Origin: Roseibacterium beibuensis | GTDB lineage: Bacteria; Pseudomonadota; Alphaproteobacteria; Rhodobacterales; Rhodobacteraceae | Length of the DNA: 64,000 bases | Assembly (NCBI RefSeq): GCF_039542305.1 | Contig: NZ_BAABHW010000006.1 | Coordinates: forward strand, 62,001-126,000 | Direction of reading: 5' to 3' | In this document: piece by piece, positions 1-9,473 of the stretch | Numbering within the stretch: the first letter of the stretch is position 1 | Layout of the letters: every line of letters starts with the position of its first letter | Made by a program: the position numbers and the translations under genes | The notes under the pieces: generated by a model | Database searches by the model: none | What the model saw: only the letters and a program-made list of their open reading frames with translations | Told to the model about the DNA's origin: nothing

Positions 1-1
1 G

Positions 2-253
2 AAACCGGGCGGCAGGCTGGTCTATTGCACCTGTTCGCTGCTGCCGGTCGAGGGCGAGCACCAGGTCACCGCAGCGGTCAAGCGCCACCCCGATCTGTCC
101 GTCCTGCCCGCCGACGCCGCCACGCTCGGTGGTGATCCGGAGTGGGCCAGCGCCGAGGGCGGCTTGCGCCTGCGGCCCGATTTCTGGCCGGACCGCGGCG
201 GGATCGACGGGTTCTACATGGCCTGCCTCGTCAAGGACGCGGCTGCCGCGTGA
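2..253 (+). CDS. RsmB/NOP-family rRNA (cytosine-C5) methyltransferase, C-terminal fragment
   Basis: Only the last 83 codons are in the window, read from base 2. The fragment starts with a glycine-rich KPGG turn followed by VYCTCSLLPVE. This is the TC-containing catalytic motif of SAM-dependent m5C RNA methyltransferases; in the family the first Cys helps release the product and a second Cys, upstream of this window, is the nucleophile. It ends with a typical RLRPDFWPDRGGIDGFYMA segment, equivalent to the usual PHxxGxDGFFxA ending of RsmB/NOP proteins. The likely substrate is 16S rRNA. The upstream SAM-binding part cannot be checked. The family is fairly certain; the exact target base is not. 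Confidence 0.85.
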   Translation, partial: KPGGRLVYCTCSLLPVEGEHQVTAAVKRHPDLSVLPADAATLGGDPEWASAEGGLRLRPDFWPDRGGIDGFYMACLVKDAAAA

Positions 254-315
254 CTCCCACGCGGGGGCACGGTAGTCTTGGCGCCAATCATAATCCCGAG
301 CAGAAACCGGGCCAC

Positions 316-2082
316 ATGTCCGACACGCATCTCAGCGATCCTTCACCGTCTGCGGCGCCCCGCCCACGGCCCGGCACCGGCGGCCGCGTGGCCAATCGGC
401 TTGCCGCGCTGAGCGCCGGGTTCAGCGGTCGCGTGCGCGGCTTTTACTGGCGGCCAGAGCCCCGCTTTCCCGGCTCGGCGGCCCGCGGACGCCAGTTGAT
501 GGCGGGAAATTACCGCATGGGGGGCGCCCTGATCGAAGCGCCCGGGCAAAGCCCGTGGGACATCGTGCCCCCCAACGACCTCTTCGAGGAGTCGCTGCAC
601 GGGTTCGACTGGCTGGACGATCTGGCCGCGATCCCGAATGACGATGGCCGTGCCACCGCTCAAAGCTGGCTTATCGACTGGATGCGGCGCTATGGGCGCG
701 GCGCGGGGCCGGGCTGGACCCCCGATCTGGCCGGACGGCGCCAGATTCGGTGGATCAGCCACGCCCTTTTCCTGATGAACGGCATGGAATCGGCAGATAG
801 TCGCCGGTTCATCACGACCCTCGGACGGCAAGCGCGGTTCCTTGAGCGGCGCTGGCGCAAGGCCTCTCCGGGCTTACCACGGTTCGAGGCGCTGACCGGG
901 CTGATCTATTCGGCCTGCACGCTGATCGGGATGGAACCCGAACTCGACCCCGCGCTGCGCGCGCTGGCGCAGGAATGCGCGCAGGAAATCGACGCGTCCG
1001 GCGGCATCGTCACGCGAAACCCGGAAGAATTGCTAGAGGTGTTCATCCTGCTCACCTGGGTGATGCAGATCCTGTCCGATACCGGGAAAGAGCCGGACCC
1101 GGCGGTCAACACGGCCATAGCACGGATTGCCCCGACGCTGCGCAGTTTGCGCCATGTCGATGGCGGCCTCGTGCGCGCCCATGGCGGCGGGCGCGGCGCA
1201 CCGGGGCGGCTGGTCAGTGCGCTGGTGCAAAGCCGCGTGCGCCCGTCCAACACCAGGGGGCTGGCCATGGGCTTTGCCCGGCTGGCGACCGACAACGTCT
1301 CCGTCATCATCGACGCGGCCTTGCCGATGCAGGGGCCGCGCAGCGCCAATGCCCATGCCAGCACGCTGTCTTTCGAGCTGACCAGCGGGTCCGAGCCGCT
1401 GATCGTCAGTTGCGGGTCGGGCGCGCGGTTCAGTGCCGACTGGCGACGCGCGGGGCGTGCCACGGTCAGCCATTCGACGCTTTGCCTCGAAGGGTATTCG
1501 TCCTCGCGACTGGCCCCGAAGGCGTCTGGCATCGCCCCTGAGAAGCAGCCTTTCGCCGATGGTCCAAGCGACGTGGCGGTGCAGGAATCTTCGATGAAAA
1601 GCGCCGCGGGCATTGCCCTGTCACATGATGGCTGGCGCAAGACGCACGGGCTGATCCATCTGCGCAGCCTCACGCTGGAAGATAACGGTTCGCTCCTGCG
1701 GGGCGAGGATGCGCTGGCCGCGATGACCAGCGCGGATCGGTTGCGCCTCGACCGGGTCTATACGCGCCTGCCGCGCGGCCTTGGTCTCAAGTATACCCTC
1801 CGCTTCCACCTTCACCCCGATGTCGAGGCCGAGATGGACCTTGGCGGCACTGCCGTGTCGCTGACACTGGCCTCGGGCGAGACATGGGTTTTCCGTCACA
1901 CCAGTTCCGCCGAACTCAGCCTTCAGCCCTCGGTTTACCTGGACAGCGCCCGCCTGAAGCCGCGCGCGACAAAACAAATCGTTCTCACCGCCCGCATGAA
2001 AGGCTATGGCAACGCCATCAGTTGGAGCCTTGCGCGCCCCACCGCCTTCCTGCCCGCGCCGGTTGGCTTTTCCCGCGCCTGA
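316..2082 (+). CDS. Heparinase II/III-family protein
   Basis: A protein of 588 residues starting at ATG 316. The frame is open upstream to 142, but that extension overlaps the preceding methylase gene and looks like out-of-frame translation of it. The first half is helical (WLDDLAAIPN, WLIDWMRRYG, the HALFLMNGM region), as in the alpha/alpha-toroid of polysaccharide lyases. The second half, about residues 320-560, is beta-rich with the heparinase II/III-like pattern (HASTLSFELTSG, VSHSTLCLEG, GWRKTHGLIHLRSL). No signal peptide is visible, so it is probably cytoplasmic or exported by an unknown route. It lies 38 bp upstream of purH on the same strand. The substrate is unknown, and true heparin lyase activity should not be assumed. 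A start at ATG 499 is also possible. Confidence 0.8.
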   Translation: MSDTHLSDPSPSAAPRPRPGTGGRVANRLAALSAGFSGRVRGFYWRPEPRFPGSAARGRQLMAGNYRMGGALIEAPGQSPWDIVPPNDLFEESLHGFDWLDDLAAIPNDDGRATAQSWLIDWMRRYGRGAGPGWTPDLAGRRQIRWISHALFLMNGMESADSRRFITTLGRQARFLERRWRKASPGLPRFEALTGLIYSACTLIGMEPELDPALRALAQECAQEIDASGGIVTRNPEELLEVFILLTWVMQILSDTGKEPDPAVNTAIARIAPTLRSLRHVDGGLVRAHGGGRGAPGRLVSALVQSRVRPSNTRGLAMGFARLATDNVSVIIDAALPMQGPRSANAHASTLSFELTSGSEPLIVSCGSGARFSADWRRAGRATVSHSTLCLEGYSSSRLAPKASGIAPEKQPFADGPSDVAVQESSMKSAAGIALSHDGWRKTHGLIHLRSLTLEDNGSLLRGEDALAAMTSADRLRLDRVYTRLPRGLGLKYTLRFHLHPDVEAEMDLGGTAVSLTLASGETWVFRHTSSAELSLQPSVYLDSARLKPRATKQIVLTARMKGYGNAISWSLARPTAFLPAPVGFSRA

Positions 2083-2120
2083 GGCGACAAAGCCGCGACC
2101 AAGCTTAAGGAACCCCTTTG

Positions 2121-3707
2121 ATGACACTCGTGCCCGTGCGCCGCGCCCTCCTTTCCGTTTCCGACAAGACCGGCCTGGTCGACTTCGCCACCGCGCTGGC
2201 CGGTCGCGGGGTGGAGCTTTTGTCGACGGGCGGCACGGCCCGCACCCTGCGTGACGCCGGGTTGACCGTGATCGACGTGGCCGAGGTCACCGGCTTCCCC
2301 GAGATGATGGATGGCCGGGTCAAGACGCTGCATCCCAAGGTGCATGGCGGCCTTCTGGCACTGCGCGACAACCCCGAACACGTCGCCGCGATGGAAGAAC
2401 ACGGGATCGGCGGCATCGATATGCTGGTCGTGAACCTCTACCCGTTCGAGGAAACGGTCGCGAAGGGCGCCGACTACGACACCTGCATCGAGAATATCGA
2501 TATCGGCGGCCCCGCCATGATCCGCGCCGCGGCCAAGAACCACGCCCATGTCGCCGTTGTCGTCGATACCGAGGACTACGCCGCGATCCTGTCCGAGATG
2601 GGGGAAAACGACGGCGCGCTCGGCTATGCGCTGCGTCAACGCCTCGCCCAGGCGGCCTATGCCCGGACCGCCGCCTATGACGCGGCCGTGTCGAACTGGA
2701 TGGCCGGGGCCACCAACGCATTCGCGCCGCGCCGTCGCGCCTTTGCGGGCACGCTGTCGTCGACCCTGCGCTATGGCGAGAACCCGCACCAGAAGGCGGC
2801 GTTCTATGTCGAGGATGCCTCGCGTCCCGGTGTCGCCACCGCCGTGCAGCACCAGGGCAAGGAGCTGTCCTACAACAACATCAACGACACCGACGCGGCC
2901 TTTGAACTGGTGGCCGAATTCAACCCCCAGGATGGCCCGGTCTGCGCGATCATCAAGCACGCCAACCCTTGCGGCGTCGCGCGCGGCAAGACGCTGACCG
3001 ACGCCTATATGCGCGCCTTCGACTGTGACCGGACCAGTGCCTTCGGCGGGATCGTCGCGCTGAACCAGACGCTGGATGCCGCGACCGCCGAGAAAATCGT
3101 CGAGATCTTCACCGAGGTCGTCATCGCCCCCGAAGCGACCGACGAGGCCAAGGCCATTTTCGCCGCGAAAAAGAACCTGCGGCTGCTGACGACCGGCGGA
3201 CTGCCGAACCCCGGCCACACGCCCCTGACCGTTCGGCAGGTGTCGGGCGGTCTGCTTGTGCAGGACAAGGACACCGGCCGCATCGACGAGGAAGACCTCA
3301 AGCCCGTGACCAAGCGGCGCCCGTCGGCGGCAGAGATGTCCGACATGGTCTTTGCCTGGTCGGTCGCCAAGCACGTCAAATCCAACGCCATCGTCTATGT
3401 CCGCGACGGGGCAACGGTCGGCATCGGGGCGGGCCAGATGAGCCGGGTCGACAGCTCGACCATCGCGGCGTTGAAGGCCGAGCGCATGGCCCGCGACTGC
3501 GGCCTGCCCGAAAGCCTCGCCAAGGGGTCGGTCGTGGCCTCGGACGCGTTCTTCCCCTTCCCCGACGGCCTGCTGGCCGCTGCGGCGGCGGGCGCGACGG
3601 CGGTGATCCAGCCCGGCGGGTCGATGCGCGACGCCGAGGTGATCGAGGCCGCCGACGAGGCCGGCCTTGCCATGCTCTTCACCGGCATGCGCCACTTCCG
3701 CCACTGA
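2121..3707 (+). CDS. purH: Bifunctional AICAR formyltransferase / IMP cyclohydrolase
   Basis: A full-length 528-residue PurH (the E. coli enzyme has 529). It catalyses the last two steps of de novo IMP synthesis: AICAR to FAICAR using 10-formyl-THF, then cyclisation to IMP. The N-terminal MGS-like cyclohydrolase domain shows RALLSVSDKTG, ELLSTGGTA and GRVKTLHPKVHGG. The C-terminal transformylase domain has the catalytic Lys-His pair in AIIKHANPCG (about K279/H280) and ends with SDAFFPF and MRHFRH. ATG 2121 is chosen over the adjacent TTG 2118 because an AAGG Shine-Dalgarno core lies 10 bases upstream. lspA follows after 24 bp on the same strand. Nothing unusual is seen. Confidence 0.98.
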   Translation: MTLVPVRRALLSVSDKTGLVDFATALAGRGVELLSTGGTARTLRDAGLTVIDVAEVTGFPEMMDGRVKTLHPKVHGGLLALRDNPEHVAAMEEHGIGGIDMLVVNLYPFEETVAKGADYDTCIENIDIGGPAMIRAAAKNHAHVAVVVDTEDYAAILSEMGENDGALGYALRQRLAQAAYARTAAYDAAVSNWMAGATNAFAPRRRAFAGTLSSTLRYGENPHQKAAFYVEDASRPGVATAVQHQGKELSYNNINDTDAAFELVAEFNPQDGPVCAIIKHANPCGVARGKTLTDAYMRAFDCDRTSAFGGIVALNQTLDAATAEKIVEIFTEVVIAPEATDEAKAIFAAKKNLRLLTTGGLPNPGHTPLTVRQVSGGLLVQDKDTGRIDEEDLKPVTKRRPSAAEMSDMVFAWSVAKHVKSNAIVYVRDGATVGIGAGQMSRVDSSTIAALKAERMARDCGLPESLAKGSVVASDAFFPFPDGLLAAAAAGATAVIQPGGSMRDAEVIEAADEAGLAMLFTGMRHFRH

Positions 3708-3731
3708 CCGGAGCAAGCGACAGGTAAAGCG

Positions 3732-4205
3732 ATGCGGCTACTCTACATCTCGGCCATCGTCTGGTTCGCCCTCGACCAGATCAGCAAGTATCTCGTCCTG
3801 CATTGGGCCGGTCTGGTCGAGCAGGGCGTGATCGAGGTGTTCCCGCCCTATCTCGTGTTCCATCTCGGCTACAACACGGGCATCAATTTCGGCCTGTTCG
3901 CAGGCGGGCCCGAGACCACGCGCTACCTTCTGATCGGAATCGCCCTCGTGATCTCGGCCTGGCTCTTGTGGTGGGCCAAGAACGGCATGCACCGCCGCAT
4001 CTCGTTCCTGTCTGCCGGGGCCGTCATCGGGGGTGCGCTGGCCAACACGCTCGACCGGGTGACCCAAGGGGCGGTCATCGACTTTCTCAACATGTCCTGC
4101 TGCGGGATCGACAACCCCTTTGCCTTCAACATCGCGGATGTCGGAATCGTCGGCGGGGCCATCGGCTTGCTGATCTTTGCCGATACCTCCAAGATGACCC
4201 CGTGA
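3732..4205 (+). CDS. lspA: Lipoprotein signal peptidase (signal peptidase II)
   Basis: An inner-membrane aspartyl protease of 157 residues that cleaves the signal peptide of diacylglyceryl-modified prolipoproteins. Four hydrophobic segments are evident, at about residues 1-22, 55-75, 85-105 and 130-152. The family signatures are present: an NTGINFGLF stretch, NTLDRV with catalytic Asp about 108, and FNIADV with catalytic Asp about 136. Length and motif spacing match the family. It sits between purH and a lipoprotein gene, itself a likely substrate, all on one strand with short gaps, so cotranscription is plausible. Confidence 0.97.
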   Translation: MRLLYISAIVWFALDQISKYLVLHWAGLVEQGVIEVFPPYLVFHLGYNTGINFGLFAGGPETTRYLLIGIALVISAWLLWWAKNGMHRRISFLSAGAVIGGALANTLDRVTQGAVIDFLNMSCCGIDNPFAFNIADVGIVGGAIGLLIFADTSKMTP

Positions 4206-4254
4206 CGGATCACTGCGTTTGCGCTAGACCCGTGGCCGCGTAAAGGAGGGCCGC

Positions 4255-4761
4255 ATGACGCGTCTGACAACATCTGCGATTCTCGGTGTCGCCTTGCTGG
4301 CCCTTGCGGCCTGTAGCGGCGGGACGCCGACGCTCATGAACCTGACCAACCGTGAGGCCGGGCCAGACGAGTTTTCCGTTGTCCCGAACGAACCGCTGCA
4401 AATGCCCGACAACCTGCGCGAATTGCCCGCGCCGACGCCGGGCGCCCGCAACCTTGCCGATCCCGACCCCGAGGGGGACGCGATCGCGGCCCTTGGCGGC
4501 AACCCGTCGCGCGCCGCGCGCGGATCGGCCGGGCTGATCCAGCACGCCACGCGGTTCGGTGTCAGCCCCGACATCCGGCCCACCCTTGCCGCCGAAGACG
4601 AGGAATTCCGCCGCCGCAATGATGGCCGGTTGCTGGAACGCATGTTCGGCACGACGGTGTACTACCGCGCCTATCGCAGCATGTCGCTGGACCAGTATGC
4701 CGAGCTGGAACGTCTGCGGCGCGCGGGCGTCCGCACGCCCACGGCTCCGCCAGCCCAGTGA
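4255..4761 (+). CDS. DUF3035-type lipoprotein
   Basis: A 168-residue predicted lipoprotein. The N-terminus has a hydrophobic stretch ending in the lipobox LAAC (Cys about 20), so it should be a substrate of the LspA encoded just upstream. The remainder is proline-rich and polar, with the pattern PDEFSVVPNEPLQMPDNLRELPAPTPG typical of DUF3035 proteins of Rhodobacterales. The C-terminal half is charged (EDEEFRRRNDGRLLERMFG). A near-perfect Shine-Dalgarno (AAAGGAGGG) precedes ATG 4255. DUF3035 has no known function. The downstream M16 peptidases are on the same strand after about 105 bp. Confidence 0.85.
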   Translation: MTRLTTSAILGVALLALAACSGGTPTLMNLTNREAGPDEFSVVPNEPLQMPDNLRELPAPTPGARNLADPDPEGDAIAALGGNPSRAARGSAGLIQHATRFGVSPDIRPTLAAEDEEFRRRNDGRLLERMFGTTVYYRAYRSMSLDQYAELERLRRAGVRTPTAPPAQ

Positions 4762-4866
4762 CGCAACGGGTCACACCCCGATCGCGTCACGCTTGCGTCA
4801 ACATCCGTTGATGCCGGGCCGCAGCCCCATATTTACCCTGTCATCTGGTCAATGCGGAGGATGCGC

Positions 4867-6219
4867 ATGTTGCGTCGCTTGAGTCTCGGGCTCGGTCTTG
4901 CCCTGTCGCCCGCCCTCGTGCTGGCGGACGAAACCGTAAGCGAATTCACGCTCGAAAACGGCATGGATGTCGTGGTGATCGAGGACCCGAACTCTCCGGC
5001 CGTGGTGCACATGGTCTGGTACCGGGTCGGGGCGGCGGACGAACCGCCCGGCGTGTCCGGGATCGCGCATTTCGTCGAACACCTCATGTTCAAGGCGACC
5101 GACGAGCTTGAGACCGGCGAATTCAGCCGCATCGTCGAAGAAAACGGCGGCTCTGACAACGCCTTCACCAGTTGGGATTACACCGGCTATTTCCAGCGCG
5201 TCGCCGCAGACCGCCTCGGCCTGATGATGCAGATGGAAGCCGACCGCATGGTGGACCTCCAGTTCATCGAGGACGAGATCACGACCGAACGCAGCGTGAT
5301 CCTCGAAGAACGTGCGCAACGCACCGACTCGAGCCCCGGCGGCCTGTTCAACGAACAGATGCGCGCCGCGCTTTTCCTGAACCACCCCTACGGCGTCCCG
5401 ATCATCGGCTGGCGCCACGAGATGGAAGAGCTGGATATCGGGGACGCGCGCGCCTTCTATGACGCGCATTACGCGCCGAACAACGCCATCCTGGTCATTG
5501 CAGGCGGCGTCACCCCCGACGAGGTGCTGGCACTGGCCGAGGAGCATTACGGCCCGATCCCCGCCAACCCCGAGATCGTCGAGCGTGCGCGCCCCAGCGA
5601 ACCGCCGCACATCGCGGACCGCCGCTTTGTCCTTGAGGACGAGCGCGTCGCGAACCCCTATGTCGCGCGCAACTACCTCGCGCCGGTTCGTCGCCCCGGC
5701 GATCAGCAGGAGGCCGCGGCCCTGACCCTCTTGGCGGCAATCCTCGGCGGGTCCGGCACCACATCGGAACTGTCGCAACGGCTGGAGCTTGAAAACCCCC
5801 GCTCGATCTTCACCTCGGCCTATTACGACGCGACCAGCCTCGACCCCTCGACCTTTTCGGTGGTCAACGTTCCGCTGCCCGGCCTGTCGCTGGAAGAGGC
5901 CGAAGCCGACCTCGACGCGGCCATCGCCGCCTTCCTCGAAGAGGGTGTGGACCCTGACCAGTTCGACCGTATCCAGTTCCAGATCCAGGCCGACGCGATC
6001 TATTCCGCCGACGACACCCAAGGTTTGGCCCGCCGCTACGGGACGGCCCTGACCAGCGGCCTGACCGTCGCCGACGTGCAGGCGTGGCCGGATGTTCTGG
6101 CCGAAACCACCATCGACGACGTGATGGAAGCCGCGCAGCGCCTGTTCACCGAAACAACCTCTGTCACCGGCTACCTGACCCGACCGGAAGAGCCCGCAAC
6201 CGAGGAGATGACGCAATGA
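4867..6219 (+). CDS. M16-family zinc metallopeptidase, catalytic subunit
   Basis: A 450-residue insulinase-like peptidase with a Sec signal peptide (LRRLSLGLGLALSPALVLA), so periplasmic. The inverted zinc motif HFVEH is at about residues 68-72, with the third zinc ligand Glu near 147-148 in the ERSVILEE segment, at the spacing expected for M16B. Three ATGs compete (4852, 4861, 4867); the GCGGAGG at 4854-4860 fits ATG 4867 best. The next gene encodes a second M16 protein starting in an ATGA overlap, so the two are probably translated together and form a heterodimer, as known for paired M16B proteins. Natural substrates are unknown. Confidence 0.93.
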   Translation: MLRRLSLGLGLALSPALVLADETVSEFTLENGMDVVVIEDPNSPAVVHMVWYRVGAADEPPGVSGIAHFVEHLMFKATDELETGEFSRIVEENGGSDNAFTSWDYTGYFQRVAADRLGLMMQMEADRMVDLQFIEDEITTERSVILEERAQRTDSSPGGLFNEQMRAALFLNHPYGVPIIGWRHEMEELDIGDARAFYDAHYAPNNAILVIAGGVTPDEVLALAEEHYGPIPANPEIVERARPSEPPHIADRRFVLEDERVANPYVARNYLAPVRRPGDQQEAAALTLLAAILGGSGTTSELSQRLELENPRSIFTSAYYDATSLDPSTFSVVNVPLPGLSLEEAEADLDAAIAAFLEEGVDPDQFDRIQFQIQADAIYSADDTQGLARRYGTALTSGLTVADVQAWPDVLAETTIDDVMEAAQRLFTETTSVTGYLTRPEEPATEEMTQ

Positions 6220-7538
6220 TCCCCCGTTTGACCGGGCTGTTCACGGCCCTGACCCTGCTCGTCTCGACCCCGCTGTCGGCGACCGAGATCGACGTGCAGG
6301 AGATCACCTCGCCGGGCGGTATCGACGCCTGGCTGGTCGAGGATCACAGCAACCCCTTCGTCGCCATCGAGATCTGGTTCATCGGGGGCGCTTCATTGGA
6401 TGCCGAGGGCAAGCGCGGCGCAATCCACCTGATGACCGGCCTTCTGGAGGAAGGCGCAGGCGAGATGGACTCGACCGCATTCGCTCAGGCAGCCGAGGGG
6501 ATGGCCGCCAGTTTCAGCTTCGGTGCCTATCGTGATGCGGTGACGGTCAGCGCCCAGATGCTGACCGAGAACCGCGATGCGGCGGCCGACCTTTTGCGCG
6601 CCGCCCTTGTCGAGCCGCGGTTTGACGAGGACTCGATCGAGCGCGTGCGCGGTCAGGTCATCTCGATCATCGAAGGTAATAGCCGCGACCCCGATGACAT
6701 CGCCTCCAGCACCTTCAATGCGCTTGGATATGGCGACCACCCCTATGGTTCCGCCCTCGAAGGGACGGTCGAAAGCGTCTCGGCCCTGACCCGCGATGAC
6801 CTCGTCGCAGCCCATGACGCGACCCTGGCGCGCGACCGCGTGGTGGTCGGGGCCGCCGGCGACATCACGGCAGAGGAGCTTGGCCTTCTAATCGACCGCA
6901 TCCTCGGCGACCTGCCGGCGGAGGGTGCGCCGATGCCGACACAGGCCGAGTGGGGCCTCTCGGGCGGGGAAACGGTCATCGATTTCCCCTCGCCGCAATC
7001 GGTCGCCGTGTTCGGCCACGAGGGCATCGCCCGCGATGACCCCGATTTCTTTCCGGCATTCGTGCTGAACGAGGTTCTGGGCGGCGGTGGCTTCCGCTCG
7101 CGCCTGATGCGGGAAGTGCGCGTCGAGCGCGGCCTGACCTACGGGATCTCGTCCTATCTTTCGCTTGCCGATTTCGGGCCACGCATCGTGGGCCAGTTTT
7201 CGTCCTCGAACGACCTCGTCGCCGACGCCATCGAGGTGATCCGTGCGCAATGGGCCGACATCGCCGAGAACGCGATCACCGAAGAAGAACTCGCAGCCGC
7301 ACAGCGCTACCTGACCGGGGCCTACCCGCTGCGGTTCGACGGGAATGGCCGCATCGCTGGCATCCTTGCGTCGATGCAGGCCGATGACATGCCACTCGAC
7401 TACATCGCGACGCGCAATGACCGCGTGAACGCCGTCACGATCGAGGATCTTCGCCGCGTGGCCGCGCGCATCCTGCGCCCCGAGGACCTGCATTTCGTGG
7501 TGGTCGGACGCCCCGAGGGCCTGCAAAGCGACGGCTAG
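6216..7538 (+). CDS. M16-family peptidase-like partner subunit lacking the zinc motif
   Basis: A 440-residue periplasmic M16 homologue with signal peptide (LTGLFTALTLLVSTPLSA). Where the partner has HFVEH this protein has HLMTG (about residues 71-75): the catalytic Glu and the second His are lost. The C-terminal half keeps the substrate-positioning Arg/Tyr region (SRLMREVRVERGLTYGISSYLS). In known M16B heterodimers one subunit carries the zinc site and the other supplies the Arg/Tyr pair, and this gene pair follows that division of labour. The start overlaps the preceding stop codon (ATGA). It should be inactive alone. Confidence 0.92.
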   Translation: MIPRLTGLFTALTLLVSTPLSATEIDVQEITSPGGIDAWLVEDHSNPFVAIEIWFIGGASLDAEGKRGAIHLMTGLLEEGAGEMDSTAFAQAAEGMAASFSFGAYRDAVTVSAQMLTENRDAAADLLRAALVEPRFDEDSIERVRGQVISIIEGNSRDPDDIASSTFNALGYGDHPYGSALEGTVESVSALTRDDLVAAHDATLARDRVVVGAAGDITAEELGLLIDRILGDLPAEGAPMPTQAEWGLSGGETVIDFPSPQSVAVFGHEGIARDDPDFFPAFVLNEVLGGGGFRSRLMREVRVERGLTYGISSYLSLADFGPRIVGQFSSSNDLVADAIEVIRAQWADIAENAITEEELAAAQRYLTGAYPLRFDGNGRIAGILASMQADDMPLDYIATRNDRVNAVTIEDLRRVAARILRPEDLHFVVVGRPEGLQSDG

Positions 7539-7604
7539 GCAAAGCGGCGCCGGGGCACAGCCGAGCCTTTCCGAATCCCGCTGGGGCATGCTAGGTATCG
7601 TGGC

Positions 7605-9473
7605 ATGCCCCTCGGTGACCCCAATATAAGCGACACGCGCCCGGTTATTCGTCAACTCGACGATGCCGCGATCAATCGCATCGCGGCGGGCGAGGTGGTC
7701 GAACGCCCCGCAAGCGCGGTCAAGGAACTGGTCGAGAACGCCATCGACGCGGGCGCGCGGCGCGTGACCATCGAGGTGGCCCATGGCGGCAAATCGCTGA
7801 TCCGCGTCACCGACGATGGCTGCGGCATGGGGCCCGGGGACCTGCCGCTGGCGCTGAGCCGCCACGCGACCTCCAAGATCGACGGCAGCGACCTTCTGAA
7901 TATCCGAAGCTTCGGCTTTCGCGGCGAGGCGCTGCCCTCGCTCGGCGCCGTCGGGCGGTTGACCCTCACCAGCCGGACCCAGGGCGATACCGCGCATGAA
8001 TTGCGGGTCTCGGGCGGAGAGATGGGCCGGGTCAAACCCGCCGCCCTGTCGCGGGGAACCGTGGTCGAGTTGCGCGACCTGTTCTACGCGACGCCCGCTC
8101 GGTTGAAATTCCTGCGCTCCGACCGGGCCGAGATGCAGGCGATCTCGGATGTGGTGAAACGCCTCGCCATGGCCGAACCCGCCATCGGTTTCACCCTCAA
8201 GGACGTGACCGAGGCCGAGCGCGTCACCTTCCGGGTCGATGCCGAACAGGGCGAGCTGTTCGCCGCGCTGCAATCGCGCCTTGCCGCGATCCTCGGGCGT
8301 GAGTTCGCCGAGAACGCCTTGGCCATCGACGCCGACCGCGAAGGCCTGCGCCTGACCGGCTACGCCGCCCTGCCCACCTATTCGCGCGGCTCTGCCGTGG
8401 CGCAGTACCTGTTCGTGAATGGCCGCCCTGTCCGCGACAAGCTTCTGGTGGGCGCGTTGCGCGCCGCCTACATGGATTTCCTCAGCCGCGACCGGCACCC
8501 CGCCGCCGCCCTGTTCATCGATTGCCCGCCCGAACGCGTCGACGTGAACGTGCACCCCGCGAAATCCGAGGTCCGCTTCCGCGAACCGGGCGTTGCCCGC
8601 GGCCTGATCGTCTCGGCCCTGCGCCATGCCCTGGCCGAGGCCGGGCATCGCGCCTCGACCACCGTGGCCGGAGCCACCCTCGGGGCGTTCCGCCCGGAAC
8701 CGACCGACCAGCCCCGGATCTACCAGATGGACCGCCGCGGCTGGGACCGGCCCAGCCCGTCCACGGTTGCCGCCGCGCGCGACTGGCAGGCCCCGGCGGC
8801 ACAAGACGGGTTCGCTGAGGATGCGCCCCTGTGGGAGGCGCCCCCGTCGGCGCGGGTCGAGCCGCCACAGCCCGACACCGTCGCCCATCTGCAGGACAAA
8901 CCGCTCGGGGCCGCGCGCGCACAACTGCACGAGAACTACATCCTCGCCCAGACCCGCGACGGCATGGTGCTGGTCGATCAGCACGCTGCCCATGAACGGC
9001 TGGTCTATGAACGCCTGAAACGCCAGATGGCCGATCACGGCATCGCCCGGCAGGCCCTGCTGATCCCCGAGATCGTCAATCTCGGCGGTGATGCGGACCG
9101 CCTTCTCGACCGTGCCGGAGAGTTGGAAAAGCTGGGCCTGATCATCGAAGCCTTCGGGCCGGGCACGGTTGCCGTGCGCGAGACCCCCGCCATCCTCGGC
9201 GAGGTGAATGCCGAGGCCCTGTTGCGCGACATCCTCGACGAGTTGGACGACCTCGGCGACAGCACGATGCTCCAATCCCGGATTGAAGCGATCCTCAGCC
9301 GCGTGGCCTGCCACGGGTCCGTCCGGTCAGGGCGCCGGATGAGTGCCGACGAGATGAACGCGCTCCTGCGCGAGATGGAGGCGACCCCCCATTCGGGTCA
9401 ATGCAACCATGGTAGGCCCACTTATGTCGAACTCAAACTGGCCGATATCGAACGGCTTTTCGGGCGCACATGA
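7605..9473 (+). CDS. mutL: DNA mismatch repair protein MutL (endonuclease-type)
   Basis: A 622-residue MutL. The N-terminal GHKL ATPase shows ELVENAIDAGA, DDGCGM and GFRGEALPSLGAVGRL, followed by the transducer domain (VNVHPAKSEVRF). The C-terminal dimerisation/endonuclease domain contains DQHAAHERLVYE (from about residue 458), which fits the DQHA-X2-E-X4-E nicking motif, plus SGRRM and CNHGRP metal-site motifs near the end. This is therefore the nicking type found in bacteria without MutH, and no MutH is seen here. About residues 340-440 form a Pro/Ala-rich linker. It shares ATGA with rmuC, indicating translational coupling. Confidence 0.97.
   Translation: MPLGDPNISDTRPVIRQLDDAAINRIAAGEVVERPASAVKELVENAIDAGARRVTIEVAHGGKSLIRVTDDGCGMGPGDLPLALSRHATSKIDGSDLLNIRSFGFRGEALPSLGAVGRLTLTSRTQGDTAHELRVSGGEMGRVKPAALSRGTVVELRDLFYATPARLKFLRSDRAEMQAISDVVKRLAMAEPAIGFTLKDVTEAERVTFRVDAEQGELFAALQSRLAAILGREFAENALAIDADREGLRLTGYAALPTYSRGSAVAQYLFVNGRPVRDKLLVGALRAAYMDFLSRDRHPAAALFIDCPPERVDVNVHPAKSEVRFREPGVARGLIVSALRHALAEAGHRASTTVAGATLGAFRPEPTDQPRIYQMDRRGWDRPSPSTVAAARDWQAPAAQDGFAEDAPLWEAPPSARVEPPQPDTVAHLQDKPLGAARAQLHENYILAQTRDGMVLVDQHAAHERLVYERLKRQMADHGIARQALLIPEIVNLGGDADRLLDRAGELEKLGLIIEAFGPGTVAVRETPAILGEVNAEALLRDILDELDDLGDSTMLQSRIEAILSRVACHGSVRSGRRMSADEMNALLREMEATPHSGQCNHGRPTYVELKLADIERLFGRT

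Noticed and set aside
2004..3716. A 570-codon minus-strand open frame opposite purH
   Set aside because: Same cause as above; purH is complete with catalytic residues and has its own ribosome site.
6888..9314. An 808-codon open frame on the minus strand opposite the second M16 gene and mutL
   Set aside because: It is antisense to clear, conserved genes; the translation is Gly/Arg/His-rich without family motifs. In this G+C-rich DNA the codon bias leaves long antisense frames open.
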